DNA of 64,000 nucleotides from Thermithiobacillus plumbiphilus (lineage in GTDB: Bacteria > Pseudomonadota > Gammaproteobacteria > Acidithiobacillales > Thermithiobacillaceae): NCBI RefSeq assembly GCF_038070005.1, contig NZ_JBBPCO010000013.1, positions 24,952 to 88,951 of the forward strand, written 5' to 3'. The position numbers were made by a program, and so were the translations under genes. Positions 28,980 through 38,118 of the stretch are shown here, piece after piece; the stretch's first letter is position 1, and each line of letters starts with the position of its first letter. The notes under the pieces were generated by a model, which was given only the letters and a program-made list of their open reading frames with translations, was not told the DNA's origin and did not search any database.

Positions 28980-28985
28980 GAGGAA

Positions 28986-29849
28986 TCATTTTCCCGGGCC
29001 GCGGAGGAAATACCGGAAGAAATCCTTGTCCGGATCAATCACCAGGGTATCCTGCTTGCCGATGCTCTGCTGATAGGCCTGCAGACGGCGATACAGCGAG
29101 AAAAACTGCGGGTCGCGACTGAAGGCCTCGGCATAGATGCGCGCCGCCTCGGCATCACCCTGACCCTTGATCTCCTGCGCCTTGCGATAGGCATCCGCCA
29201 GGATGAAGGTGCGCTGGCGCTCCGCCTCGGAGCGGATCTGCACGGCGATCTCGGCGCCCCGTGAGCGATATTCCTTGGCCTCGCGGGAACGCTCCGCTTC
29301 CATGCGCCGGAATACCGACTGGCTGACCTTCTCGGGCAGATCCACGCGCATGACACGCACATCCACCACGGTGAGGCCGAGATCCCGGGCACGGCGCTCG
29401 ACAGAGCCGACGATGGTGTTCATCAGGCCGACGCGATCACCACTGACCAGTTGTTCCAGGGTACGGCGACCAAATTCGGCCCGCAGGGCGGAGCGGATCA
29501 GGTCCGCAAGCCGGGCATTGGCGTTGGCGACATTGCGCACCCGGGTATAGAACAACAAGGGATTGGTAATCCGCCAGACCGCAAAGGAATCCACCACCAC
29601 GGTCTTTTTCTCGATGGTCAGATAGGATTCCGGCTCGGCATTGTAGGTGAGCAGGCGATTGTCAAAATACAGCACGTTCTGCACGAACGGCGTTTTGACA
29701 TGCAGTCCCGCGCTGCGCACCGTATCTATCGGTCGCCCGAACTGCAGCACCAGGGCATTCTGGGTTTCATTGACGGTATAAAGCGCAGAACTGGCCAGCA
29801 GGGCGAGTCCGGCCAGAACGATCAGGATCAGGTTGGTCTTGGCTGTCAT
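28986..29849 (-). CDS. hflC: HflC, SPFH/prohibitin-type FtsH modulator
   Basis: 287 residues. One N-terminal membrane anchor (ILIVLAGLALLASSALYTV) is followed by an SPFH domain (NETQNALVLQFGRPIDTVR, AGLHVKTPFVQNVLYFDNRL) and a long coiled coil (about 180-265). HflC and HflK form a large membrane cage around the protease FtsH. Overlap and order with hflK are canonical (2-base gap). Confidence 0.96.
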   Translation of the reverse strand: MTAKTNLILIVLAGLALLASSALYTVNETQNALVLQFGRPIDTVRSAGLHVKTPFVQNVLYFDNRLLTYNAEPESYLTIEKKTVVVDSFAVWRITNPLLFYTRVRNVANANARLADLIRSALRAEFGRRTLEQLVSGDRVGLMNTIVGSVERRARDLGLTVVDVRVMRVDLPEKVSQSVFRRMEAERSREAKEYRSRGAEIAVQIRSEAERQRTFILADAYRKAQEIKGQGDAEAARIYAEAFSRDPQFFSLYRRLQAYQQSIGKQDTLVIDPDKDFFRYFLRGPGK

Positions 29850-29851
29850 GT

Positions 29852-31069
29852 CTAGCGGGCTCCCTGCGGCTGGACCGGCTCGAAATTTTGCACCTGCCCG
29901 GCACGGTTCTGTGTGCCTTCGGATGCTGCAGCCGGGTTCTGGGCAGGCTGCGCTTCCTGCTGCTGGCCATTGTCCGCCTGCTGCCTTGGGGGCATCTGCT
30001 GCGACTCCTTCAGTTTGTCGAGCGGGAGATAGAGCACGTTGTTGCCACGATTGCTGTCGACGATCACCTTGTTGGCATTGCGCAGGATCTCTTCCATGCT
30101 TTCCAGGTACAGCCGCTCGCTGGTGATGCGAGGTGCCTTGCGATACTCGGTCAGGATCTGGCTGAAGCGCGAGGCATCACCCGTGGCCTGCTCGATGCTG
30201 CGCTGCTTGTAACCCGCTGCCTCCTCGACGATGCGGACCGCTTCACCGCGAGCGCGGGGCAGCACGTCGTTGGCATAGGCCTCTGCCTCATTGCGGGCAC
30301 GCTGGAGATCTTCCCGCGCACTCACCACATCCAGGAAGGCGGGCAGGACCTGCTCCGGCGGATTGACGCCCTGCAGACGCACGGCATCCACGATCAGACC
30401 CAATTTATAGTGGTCCAGGGTCTGCTGCATCAGGATCTGCACGTTCTGCTCGATCAGGGCGCGCCCTTCGGTCAGCACCTGATCGATCTTGCTGCGGCCC
30501 ACGACCTGGCGGATCGAGGACTCGGCAACCTGACGCACCAGCGTCTCTGGATCCCGCGAGTTGAAGAGGAAATAAGACGGATTGCTGATGCGAAACTGTA
30601 CCGCAAAGGCGATGTCGACGATGTTCTCGTCCTGGGTCAGCATCAGCGCTTCATTCGGCATACCGCGCCGGGTAGTGCCGGCGGTGCGGTAGCCGATCTC
30701 GATACGACGGCTCTCGGTGACCTTGGGCGTGTAGACCACATCGATCGGGTAAGGCAGATGATAATGCAGGCCCGGCTGCGTGGTATCCACATGGGATCCA
30801 AAGCGCAGCACCACCCCTTGCTCGTCAGGACCCACGACATAGATACCGGATGCCAGCCACAGCAGCGCCAGAATGCCAATCACATAAGGCAGGGCACTGC
30901 CCAGCCTGGGACCTGTACCACCACTCCCGCCACCCCGGCCGCCAAACAGGCCCTCGAATTGCCTGCGGATCTTCTCCATCCAGGCACCCAGGTCATTATT
31001 GGACTTCGGCGGTGTACGTTTTCCCCAGGGATTATAGTCATTTCCCTTGTCTGGGTCGCTCCAGGGCAT
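29852..31069 (-). CDS. hflK: HflK, SPFH/prohibitin-type FtsH modulator
   Basis: 405 residues from the ATG at 31069, which follows AGGAGC and gives the canonical MPWSDPDKGNDYNPWG start. A Gly-rich cytoplasmic stretch (GGRGGGSGGTGP) precedes one membrane segment (LPYVIGILALLWLASGIYVV), then the SPFH domain (GPDEQGVVLRFGSHVDTT; LPYPIDVVYTPKVT) and a Gln/Ala-rich tail. An upstream in-frame ATG at 31189 lies in the intergenic hairpin region and is rejected. Partner of HflC. Confidence 0.96.
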   Translation of the reverse strand: MPWSDPDKGNDYNPWGKRTPPKSNNDLGAWMEKIRRQFEGLFGGRGGGSGGTGPRLGSALPYVIGILALLWLASGIYVVGPDEQGVVLRFGSHVDTTQPGLHYHLPYPIDVVYTPKVTESRRIEIGYRTAGTTRRGMPNEALMLTQDENIVDIAFAVQFRISNPSYFLFNSRDPETLVRQVAESSIRQVVGRSKIDQVLTEGRALIEQNVQILMQQTLDHYKLGLIVDAVRLQGVNPPEQVLPAFLDVVSAREDLQRARNEAEAYANDVLPRARGEAVRIVEEAAGYKQRSIEQATGDASRFSQILTEYRKAPRITSERLYLESMEEILRNANKVIVDSNRGNNVLYLPLDKLKESQQMPPRQQADNGQQQEAQPAQNPAAASEGTQNRAGQVQNFEPVQPQGAR

Positions 31070-31156
31070 CAAAAGCTCCTTTTCTGGACCATTCATGGCC
31101 GGCGGGGCAAACAAACCCGCCATTCTAAGTGCCCTTACATCAACTGGCAACATTGC

Positions 31157-31187
31157 GCGCGCCGCACCCTGGACAGGTGCGGCGCGC
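31157..31187. terminator. GC-rich hairpin between hflX and hflK
   Basis: A perfect 12-base stem (31157-31168 with 31176-31187) with a 7-base loop lies in the 193-base gap after hflX. No clear U-run follows on the minus strand. It could act as an attenuator separating hfq-hflX expression from hflKC, or as an mRNA end-protecting stem. Confidence 0.5.
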
Positions 31188-31262
31188 ATTACTGCTGGAT
31201 TGGAAAGATTCGTCTTTTATTATATAGCTATCATATAGCGTTTTCGCGGTCTGCCAGCCGGG

Positions 31263-32552
31263 TCAGGGTGTTCCGTCCACCTGCCTGCCATGTAGCCCCT
31301 GCTGCTGAAACCGCCCCCAGATGGCGCTGTCGAGTTCGACTGAGAGTGAGATCCCACCCTGATCGTCGATGTCCTCCTCGAGGACCTGTCCGTGGGCATA
31401 GAGCCGCGCCCGCCAGACGCCGTCGCCAGGCTCGAGATCCACGCAGACGCGGACCTTCTCATGACGCAGATGCTGTCCGATGGCGTCGATCAGCAGATCC
31501 GTGCCTTCGCCGGTCCAGGCCGACAGCCAGACCTGCCTTGGCAGGCCAGCTTCGTCCAGTTGCATCCCGGGATCCTGATCAACGGCGTCGATCTTGTTAT
31601 ACACGAGAATGGTCGGCAGGTCCTCGGCGCCGATCTCCCGGAGCACGGCATCCACCTGCCGGATCTGGTCGCCGTGCTCGGGACTGGAAAAATCCACGAC
31701 GTGCAGGAGCAGATCGGCAGCCGCCACCTCTTCAAGCGTGGCCCGGAAGGCGGCCACCAGCTGATGCGGCAGGTGGCGCACGAAGCCCACGGTATCGGTC
31801 AGCACCACCGCTTCACCAGTGGGCAGCATCAGGCGCCGCATGGTCGGATCCAGCGTGGCAAAGAGCTGGTTGGCAGCGAATACTTCAGACTGCGTCAGCC
31901 GATTGAACAGGGTGGATTTGCCGGCATTGGTGTACCCAACCAGCGAGATGGTGCGGATGGGCGCACGCTGGCGCGCACGCCGGCGCAGTGCCCGCCCGGC
32001 CCGCACCTTTTCCAGACGCTGCTTGAGGGTATGGATGCGCTGGCGCAGGATGCGCCGGTCCAGTTCGAGCTGGGTTTCACCAGGACCGCGCAGGCCGATA
32101 CCGCCGCGCTGACGTTCAAGGTGGGTCCAGCCCCGCACCAGGCGGGTGCTGAGATGCTCGAGCTGCGCGAGTTCAACCTGCAACTGGCCCTCATGGGTCC
32201 GGGCCCGGCTCGCAAAGATGTCCAGAATCAGGCCGACCCGGTCCAGCACGCGGCAGGACAGGGCGCGTTCGATATTGCGCTCCTGAATGGGCGAGAGCGC
32301 GTGATTGAAGATCACGAGATCGGCCTGGGTGCTTTCGACCAGCAGCCGGATTTCCTCGACCTTGCCCGAGCCAACGAAATAGGCGGGATCCGGCCGGCTG
32401 CGATTGGCCGAGACCTCGCCCACGATTTCCGCGCCTGCGGACAGGCTCAGTAGTCGGAGTTCCTCGATATCTTCCTGGGCTTCCCGGTACTGATCACCGA
32501 GATTGAGATGCACGAGAACCGTGCGGTTTGCTACCTTGGCTTGTTCGCCCAA
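31263..32552 (-). CDS. hflX: GTPase HflX
   Basis: A 429-residue ribosome-associated GTPase that splits stalled 70S particles under heat and other stress. Evidence: N-terminal HflX domain with GSGKVEEI (about 56-63), then coiled coil and GLRGPGETQLELDRR, then the G domain with G1 GYTNAGKST, G3 DTVGFV and G4 NKID. It lies 3 bases after hfq, in the usual miaA-hfq-hflX order. Confidence 0.97.
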   Translation of the reverse strand: MGEQAKVANRTVLVHLNLGDQYREAQEDIEELRLLSLSAGAEIVGEVSANRSRPDPAYFVGSGKVEEIRLLVESTQADLVIFNHALSPIQERNIERALSCRVLDRVGLILDIFASRARTHEGQLQVELAQLEHLSTRLVRGWTHLERQRGGIGLRGPGETQLELDRRILRQRIHTLKQRLEKVRAGRALRRRARQRAPIRTISLVGYTNAGKSTLFNRLTQSEVFAANQLFATLDPTMRRLMLPTGEAVVLTDTVGFVRHLPHQLVAAFRATLEEVAAADLLLHVVDFSSPEHGDQIRQVDAVLREIGAEDLPTILVYNKIDAVDQDPGMQLDEAGLPRQVWLSAWTGEGTDLLIDAIGQHLRHEKVRVCVDLEPGDGVWRARLYAHGQVLEEDIDDQGGISLSVELDSAIWGRFQQQGLHGRQVDGTP

Positions 32553-32555
32553 ACC

Positions 32556-32813
32556 TTACTCCTCGCCGCCTCCGGACTTCTCCGCGTCGCTTGGCGCGGG
32601 CAAGCGCACATCTCGGCTGGGTACGACCGTGGAAATGGCGTGCTTGTACACCATCTGACTGACGGAATTGCGCAACAAAACGACAAACTGGTCGAAGGAT
32701 TCGATATAACCCTGCAGCTTGATGCCGTTGACAAGATAAATGGATACCGGCACATGCTCCCGACGCAGCAGATTCAGGAAGGGGTCCTGCAGCATTTGTC
32801 CTTTCGCAGCCAT
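32556..32813 (-). CDS. hfq: RNA chaperone Hfq
   Basis: 85 residues. The Sm1 motif is [20 protein letters not shown] and [20 protein letters not shown]. The Sm2 core is [14 protein letters not shown]. The hexameric ring pairs small RNAs with mRNA. The C-terminal tail is short, as in Pseudomonas-type Hfq. A strong GAGGAG site precedes it by several bases. It sits between miaA and hflX. Confidence 0.97.
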   Translation of the reverse strand: MAAKGQMLQDPFLNLLRREHVPVSIYLVNGIKLQGYIESFDQFVVLLRNSVSQMVYKHAISTVVPSRDVRLPAPSDAEKSGGGEE

Positions 32814-32947
32814 TTTTAGATGATCTCCTCTTTTTTAATTTTGGCCAAGTGAATCGCTGCCAAGAAAAGGTACGCACGGTAGAGCGCCGACACTGCCTTG
32901 GGCAAGTCTAGCAAATTTTGCATGCTGAACCTATTCCCCTAAAAGGC

Positions 32948-33904
32948 TTATGCTGTGCCGGATTTTTCGGTTTCTCGATGAAACTGGCGAATGCGCCGGG
33001 CCACCTGTTCCGCGATTTGGACAGACATGCTGGTGTCCAGCAGTTCACAGCCGGTTTCACCACGCAACCAGGTCAGCTGACGCTTGGCCAGTTGCCGGGT
33101 AGCCTGCAGGGCGGCCGCCAGTGCCGCATCCAGAGACATCTCGCCCCGGCACCAGGCAAGTAGCTGTCTGTATCCGACAGCGCGCATGGCCGGAAGTTCA
33201 GGATCCAGCCCCTGGCGCCAGAGCCTTTGCACCTCTTCGGGAAAGCCATTGCTCGACATCTGCGCCAGGCGTCTGCCAATCCGCTCGTAAAGCAGGTCTC
33301 TGGGCGGTGCAAGCACCAGCTTGAGATAGCGGTAATCGGCCCGGTCCCCGCCCGGTCGCTGCTGCCAGGCGCTCAGCGGCCGGCCCGTGGCCTGCCAGAC
33401 TTCCAGCGCCCGGGTGATGCGCTGGCTGTCATTGGGATGGATCCTGGACGCAGCCAGGGGATCATGTCTGGCGAGTTCCGTGTGCAAGGCCCTTGCGCCT
33501 TCCAGAGCGAGGCGCCGGCGCAGCTGGTCGCGCAGGGCTGCCGGGATGGGCGGGATCTCGATCAGCCCCTGCTCCAGGGCCCGGAAATAGAGGCCTGTGC
33601 CGCCCACCAGCAGGGGGATTCGTCCGCGCGCCCGCGTCGCGGCCATGCAGGCCAGGGCATCGCGACGGAAATCGCCCGCGCAATAGTTTTCGGAAGGATC
33701 ACGGATGTCGATCAGGGCATGGGGATAACTCTGTCGCAAAGCCGGATCGGGCTTGGCGGTACCGATGTCCATGCCGCGATAGACCAGGGCCGAGTCCACG
33801 CTGATGATGTCGACCGGCAGACGATCCGCCAGAGCAATGGCGAGATCGGTCTTGCCGCTGGCGGTTGGGCCCATGAGAAAGATGGCGGGGTAAGCGGCAG
33901 TCAT
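32948..33904 (-). CDS. miaA: tRNA dimethylallyltransferase MiaA
   Basis: 318 residues from the ATG at 33904. This enzyme adds the isopentenyl group to A37 of tRNAs that read UNN codons. The P-loop is GPTASGKTDLAIALA, followed by DSALVYRGMDIGTAKP and DPSENYCAGDFRRDAL. It is placed between mutL (22-base gap) and hfq, as in E. coli. A longer frame from 33961 runs into mutL and is not used. Confidence 0.96.
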   Translation of the reverse strand: MTAAYPAIFLMGPTASGKTDLAIALADRLPVDIISVDSALVYRGMDIGTAKPDPALRQSYPHALIDIRDPSENYCAGDFRRDALACMAATRARGRIPLLVGGTGLYFRALEQGLIEIPPIPAALRDQLRRRLALEGARALHTELARHDPLAASRIHPNDSQRITRALEVWQATGRPLSAWQQRPGGDRADYRYLKLVLAPPRDLLYERIGRRLAQMSSNGFPEEVQRLWRQGLDPELPAMRAVGYRQLLAWCRGEMSLDAALAAALQATRQLAKRQLTWLRGETGCELLDTSMSVQIAEQVARRIRQFHRETEKSGTA

Positions 33905-33926
33905 GGATGGCGGAAGCCGGCGAGGC

Positions 33927-35747
33927 TCATCTGCCGCGCAGGAAGAGCCGGTCCATTTCATCGAGGCTCATCTGCACGTAGGTCGGACGCCCATGATTGC
34001 ACTGGCCGGCACGCGGGGTTTGTTCCACCTGGCGCAGCAGGGCGTTCATTTCTTCCAGGCTCAAGGGGTGATTGGCCTTGATGGCCGCCTTGCAGGCGAT
34101 GTTGCCAAGCAGAGCATGGATGCACTCCTCGGTGTGACGGCTGCTGCCGAGTTCGCGCAGATCGTCCAGAAAGACCTGGAAGAGTGGACCGAGATCGCGC
34201 CCCGAGAGCAGGCGCGGCATGCTGCGCACCACCAGGGTCTGAGGCCCGAGCGCGCTGCAGTCGAAACCGTTTTCCCGGAATGCCGACTGATGGGCTTCCC
34301 AGACCTGCATCTGGGCAGGGCTCAGGGTCAGCTGTACCGGGATCAGCAAGGCCTGCACCGATTGCCCGGTCCCCAGTTGCTGCTTGAGTTCTTCATAGAG
34401 CACCCGCTCGTGCGCCGCATGCTGATCCACCAGCACCAGCCCCTGGTCGTTCTCCGCGAGGATGAAACGGCCGGCAACCTGGCCGATGGCCCGCCCCAGG
34501 GCGTGTTGCCCGATATCGGCAGGCATTGGCCCTGATGGCTGCTCCGGAACGAGGCTTGCGGCCGGTGCAATGGCCGGGGCCACCAGCGCCGCCCAGTAAT
34601 CGGCGCCCGGTTCGCGCAGGGGCAATGCCCCCTGCCCCCTTGCAGGTGCGGGACGGGCGGAGGACAACGGCAGATCTGGCTTGAAGGCTGGCGCCTCATT
34701 GTTTTCCCTGGGCGCCGGCTCCGGTATCGGGGTCGCTGAAGGACGGTACTCACCCAGCACCTGGTACAGGGTGCGATACAGGAAATCATGCACCAGCCGC
34801 GCCTCGCGAAAGCGCACTTCCTGCTTGGCGGGATGCACGTTCACGTCCACGCTGGCGGGGTCGAGGCACAGGTACAGCACAAAGGCCGGGTGTCGGCCCT
34901 TGAATAGCACGTCACTGAAGGCCTGGCGCACGGCATGGGCGACCGTCTTGTCACGCACCGGCCGGCCATTGACGAAAAAGTGCTGCGCAGCGGTATTGGC
35001 GCGATTGAAGTTGGGCAGGCCCACCCAGCCTTCCAGACGCAAGCCGAGATGCTCGTGCTCGACATAGAGCGAGTTTTCCAGGAAACCTTCCCCGAGGATC
35101 TCCGCCACGCGCTGATGCCGGGCCTGGGCATCCAGTGCCGGCGGGAGACGCCAGACGCTGCGCTCCGCGGACTGAAACCGGAATTCCACGTCAAAGCGCG
35201 CCAGCGCGGCAGCCCGCACCACATCCTGAACGTGGAAAAGCTCGGTACGCTCGCCCTTGAGAAACTTGCGACGCGCCGGTGTGTTGAAAAACAGATCCCG
35301 CACCTCGACCGTGGTTCCCGCTGGGTGGGCCGCCGGTGCAAGCTCTCCGCTTTCACCGCCGGACACGCTGATCTGCCAGGCCTGTTCCGTTCCCGTCTCG
35401 CGGCTGGTGAGTTGCAGTCGCGCCACCGAGGCGATGGCGGGCAGCGCCTCGCCCCGAAAGCCAAAACTCTCCACCTGCTCCAGCTCCTCCAGGCTGCGGA
35501 TCTTGCTGGTGGCATGGCGGGCAAGGCAAAGCGCCAGATCATCCGGCGCGATCCCGTGGCCGTCATCGCGGATGCGGATGCGCCGCAAGCCGCTTTCCTC
35601 GAGCAGGATTTCCACGCGGCGGGCACCGGCATCCAGGCTGTTTTCCAGCAGCTCCTTGACTACCGAGGCGGGCCGGTCGACTACCTCGCCAGCGGCAATC
35701 TGGTTGATGAGCAGGGCTGGCAGGAGCTGCACCCGGGATGCGGGCAT
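33927..35747 (-). CDS. mutL: DNA mismatch repair protein MutL
   Basis: A 606-residue GHKL ATPase. The N-terminus has LLINQIAAGEVVDRPASVVK, ELLENSLDAGAR, IRDDGHGIAPDDL and GFRGEALPAIASV, covering ATPase motifs I-III. The C-terminal dimerisation part has LVLVDQHAAHERVLYEEL. It lacks the DQHAxExxE endonuclease motif of species without MutH: HAAHERVLYEE gives DQHAAHERVLYEE, which partly resembles it. Metal sites were not assigned. Confidence 0.95.
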   Translation of the reverse strand: MPASRVQLLPALLINQIAAGEVVDRPASVVKELLENSLDAGARRVEILLEESGLRRIRIRDDGHGIAPDDLALCLARHATSKIRSLEELEQVESFGFRGEALPAIASVARLQLTSRETGTEQAWQISVSGGESGELAPAAHPAGTTVEVRDLFFNTPARRKFLKGERTELFHVQDVVRAAALARFDVEFRFQSAERSVWRLPPALDAQARHQRVAEILGEGFLENSLYVEHEHLGLRLEGWVGLPNFNRANTAAQHFFVNGRPVRDKTVAHAVRQAFSDVLFKGRHPAFVLYLCLDPASVDVNVHPAKQEVRFREARLVHDFLYRTLYQVLGEYRPSATPIPEPAPRENNEAPAFKPDLPLSSARPAPARGQGALPLREPGADYWAALVAPAIAPAASLVPEQPSGPMPADIGQHALGRAIGQVAGRFILAENDQGLVLVDQHAAHERVLYEELKQQLGTGQSVQALLIPVQLTLSPAQMQVWEAHQSAFRENGFDCSALGPQTLVVRSMPRLLSGRDLGPLFQVFLDDLRELGSSRHTEECIHALLGNIACKAAIKANHPLSLEEMNALLRQVEQTPRAGQCNHGRPTYVQMSLDEMDRLFLRGR

Positions 35748-35758
35748 GGGAAACTCCT

Positions 35759-37183
35759 TCAGGGCAGGACGAGCTGCTGTCCGGCCAGGAGGCGACCGGA
35801 TTTCAGCGAATTGATCTTGCGCAGTTTTTCGAGGCTGACGTCGTAAAGTCGTGAAATGCCCGTCAGGGTTTCACCCGACTTAACCCGATGTATACGGCTG
35901 GCGGTCGAATCTTCCTGCTGGCGGCCACTGGTCGCCGGCTTCTCATCCGGCTCCCGGGACACCAGCTTGGTCGGTGGCACGATGACAGGCCTGCTGTTGC
36001 GGGCCATGTACTGGCTGATGCCGCTGAAGATGGCGTCCGCCAGTTGCGTTTGATACTTGCTGCTGTTGAGCAGGCGTTCCTCTTCGGGATTGGTGATGAA
36101 CCCGGTTTCCACCAGAATGGACGGCACGTCCGGCGACTTGAGCACGACAAAGCCTGCCTGGCCAAAGTCGTCACGGTGCAGCCTGGTGAGTTTTTCGAGA
36201 TTGCCCAGCACATTGGTTGCCAGGACCTGACTGTCGCTGATCGTCGCGGTCTGGGAGAGATCCAGCAGCACCGAAGCCAGCATGTTGTCCTTGTCGGCAA
36301 TGCGGATGCCACCGACGAGGTCAGCCTGGTTTTCCTTGTTGGCAAGCATGGCTGCCGCCTGGTCACTTGCCCCCTTCGGGCTGAGGGTATACACGCTGGC
36401 GCCGCGCGCGGATGCGCCTATCGAAGCATCGGCATGGATGGACACGAAGATGTCCGCCTTGACCTGGCGGGCACGCTTGGTGCGATCCCAGAGCGTCACG
36501 AAATGATCCCCGTCCCGGGTCAGGAAGGCCCGCATGCCCGGGGTCTTGTTGATGCGCCGCGCCAGGGCCCGCGCGATGGCCAGGGTCACGTTCTTCTCGT
36601 ATGTGCCGTCGGGACCGATGGCGCCAGGGTCCTCGCCCCCATGCCCGGCGTCCACGGCCACCAGCCAGCTGCGCCCGGACATGGAAGATGGCAAGGGCAT
36701 GGGATCGCCCCGTTCCTTGTCCTGCCACAGGGCGTGAACTCCCGTCGCACTACTGTCTGACATGGCAGCGCGGCCCAGCGGGGTCGTAGGTGGTGCCAGA
36801 TCAATCACCAGACGGTGGCTATAAGGCCCCATGGGCTTGAGCAGAAAGGCCGATACCTGCACGGGCATCATCGTGTCCAGGGCCAGGCTGACATCCTCAT
36901 TCTGCAGTTGCACGCGGCGAATGGCCCGGAGATAGCGATTGTCGCCGGCCAGCTCGGGTGTTTTCGAAAGCAGCAGGGCGTTTTTCAGGGTGACGAGGAC
37001 CTGGCCATCGTGCTGCTCCCAGCTGAAATGCACCGGGGCCGCCAGATCGAAGACCAGCCGCGCCTTGTCGGGGCTGGCCCAGAAGCGCGCACCCCGGACC
37101 TCCACCGGCCCGGCAATGCTCTCGGTGCAGCAAAACAGGCTGTAGGTGATCAGCAGGAAAATGAGATATATCGATTTGGTCAT
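35759..37183 (-). CDS. amiB: N-acetylmuramoyl-L-alanine amidase AmiB-type (AMIN, Amidase_3, LysM)
   Basis: 474 residues from the ATG at 37183, which overlaps the tsaE stop by one base. It has a signal peptide, an AMIN domain (about 25-125), an Amidase_3 zinc enzyme domain (VAVDAGHGGEDPGAIG with first His; FVSIHADAS second His region; ILVETGFITNPEEERLL with catalytic Glu) and a C-terminal LysM repeat (HRVKSGETLTGISRLYDVSL). It splits septal peptidoglycan during cell separation. It precedes mutL as in E. coli. Confidence 0.95.
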   Translation of the reverse strand: MTKSIYLIFLLITYSLFCCTESIAGPVEVRGARFWASPDKARLVFDLAAPVHFSWEQHDGQVLVTLKNALLLSKTPELAGDNRYLRAIRRVQLQNEDVSLALDTMMPVQVSAFLLKPMGPYSHRLVIDLAPPTTPLGRAAMSDSSATGVHALWQDKERGDPMPLPSSMSGRSWLVAVDAGHGGEDPGAIGPDGTYEKNVTLAIARALARRINKTPGMRAFLTRDGDHFVTLWDRTKRARQVKADIFVSIHADASIGASARGASVYTLSPKGASDQAAAMLANKENQADLVGGIRIADKDNMLASVLLDLSQTATISDSQVLATNVLGNLEKLTRLHRDDFGQAGFVVLKSPDVPSILVETGFITNPEEERLLNSSKYQTQLADAIFSGISQYMARNSRPVIVPPTKLVSREPDEKPATSGRQQEDSTASRIHRVKSGETLTGISRLYDVSLEKLRKINSLKSGRLLAGQQLVLP

Positions 37184-37632
37184 CAGTCGTCCCCCGGCAG
37201 GCAGGCGCGGCCTCTTTCGCTGGCATGGAACAGGGTGATCCGGTGATCGGGCAGACACAGTTCCAGAGACAAGTGCAAGTCCGGGGCTGGCAACAGCCCG
37301 GCGGCGCGTTCCGGCCACTCAACAAGACAAAGCGACTGGCTGGAAAGATAGTCACGGAAGCCCATCATGTCCAGTTCCTCCGGATCCTCCAGGCGATACA
37401 GGTCAAAGTGATAGGCCGGTCCGCGGGCAGTCTCATAGGACTCGACCAGGGTATAGGTCGGGCTCTTGGTGCGGCCCGCATGGCCATAACCCGCCAGAAT
37501 GCCGCTTGCCAGGGTGGTCTTGCCGGCGCCAAGATCACCGCTGAGATATACCAGGGTACCAGGCTTTAGCGCCTGCCCGAGGGTCTTGCCCCATTCACGC
37601 ATGAGTTCGGGGCTGGGAATGTCCCAGTGCAT
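37183..37632 (-). CDS. tsaE: tRNA threonylcarbamoyladenosine biosynthesis ATPase TsaE
   Basis: 149 residues. The Walker A GDLGAGKTTLASGIL is at about 49-63, followed by TKSPTYTLVESYE and FDLYRLEDPEELDMMGFRDY, the TsaE signature. It works with TsaB and TsaD in making t6A37. It sits between a CBS-pair gene (one-base TGATG overlap) and amiB (one-base overlap), so it is translationally coupled on both sides. Confidence 0.95.
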   Translation of the reverse strand: MHWDIPSPELMREWGKTLGQALKPGTLVYLSGDLGAGKTTLASGILAGYGHAGRTKSPTYTLVESYETARGPAYHFDLYRLEDPEELDMMGFRDYLSSQSLCLVEWPERAAGLLPAPDLHLSLELCLPDHRITLFHASERGRACLPGDD

Positions 37633-38096
37633 CAGCCGCGAGATCGCTGGATCAGCTCACGCAGCACATCCGAGCGCGTGACGATCCCTAGCAGCCGATT
37701 CTCGCCATCGACCACCGGCAGGGCATGGATATGGCTGTGGGCGAGTTTCTCGGCAACATCATCGGCACTCTCCTCGGGCCTTGCGGTCACGACTTCGGTG
37801 CTGGCCAGTTCCAGCGCTGTCGAGGCCGTAGCCTTGCGCAGTTCGTGGGCAAACTCCTGAAAGCCTCCCAGGGGAATGAAGCTGTCCAGCAGGGTGAACA
37901 CGGTCGGCAGATGGACCTTGCGTCGGGCATCGATGAGATCCTCCTGGCTGATGATCCCCTGCAGGCGCCCTTGCTCATCGACCACCGGCACACTGTGATG
38001 CCGGGTCTCCAGAAAGACCTTGGCAACGGTATCCACGCTGTCGTTTGCATTCACGCTGACCACATTGCTGCTCATGATGTCCTGGGCGCAAGCCAT
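37632..38096 (-). CDS. CBS-domain pair protein
   Basis: 154 residues with two CBS repeats. Repeat 1 is IMSSNVVSVNANDSVDTVAK to GRLQGIISQEDLIDA, and repeat 2 is ELASTEVVTARPEESADDVA to ENRLLGIVTRSDVLREL. It is a stand-alone CBS pair of the HPP-associated type and probably binds an adenine nucleotide as a sensor. There is no catalytic domain. Its coupling to tsaE hints at co-expression; I infer no specific role. Confidence 0.85.
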   Translation of the reverse strand: MACAQDIMSSNVVSVNANDSVDTVAKVFLETRHHSVPVVDEQGRLQGIISQEDLIDARRKVHLPTVFTLLDSFIPLGGFQEFAHELRKATASTALELASTEVVTARPEESADDVAEKLAHSHIHALPVVDGENRLLGIVTRSDVLRELIQRSRG

Positions 38097-38118
38097 GCCT
38101 GTTCTCCTGTCGCTTGAA

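Noticed and set aside
31157..31187. REP-type dispersed repeat
   Set aside because: The hairpin occurs once and no second copy was noticed.
29888..31906. 672-codon plus-strand open frame
   Set aside because: Lies opposite hflK and hflX, has no domain features, and is typical of GC-rich antisense frames.
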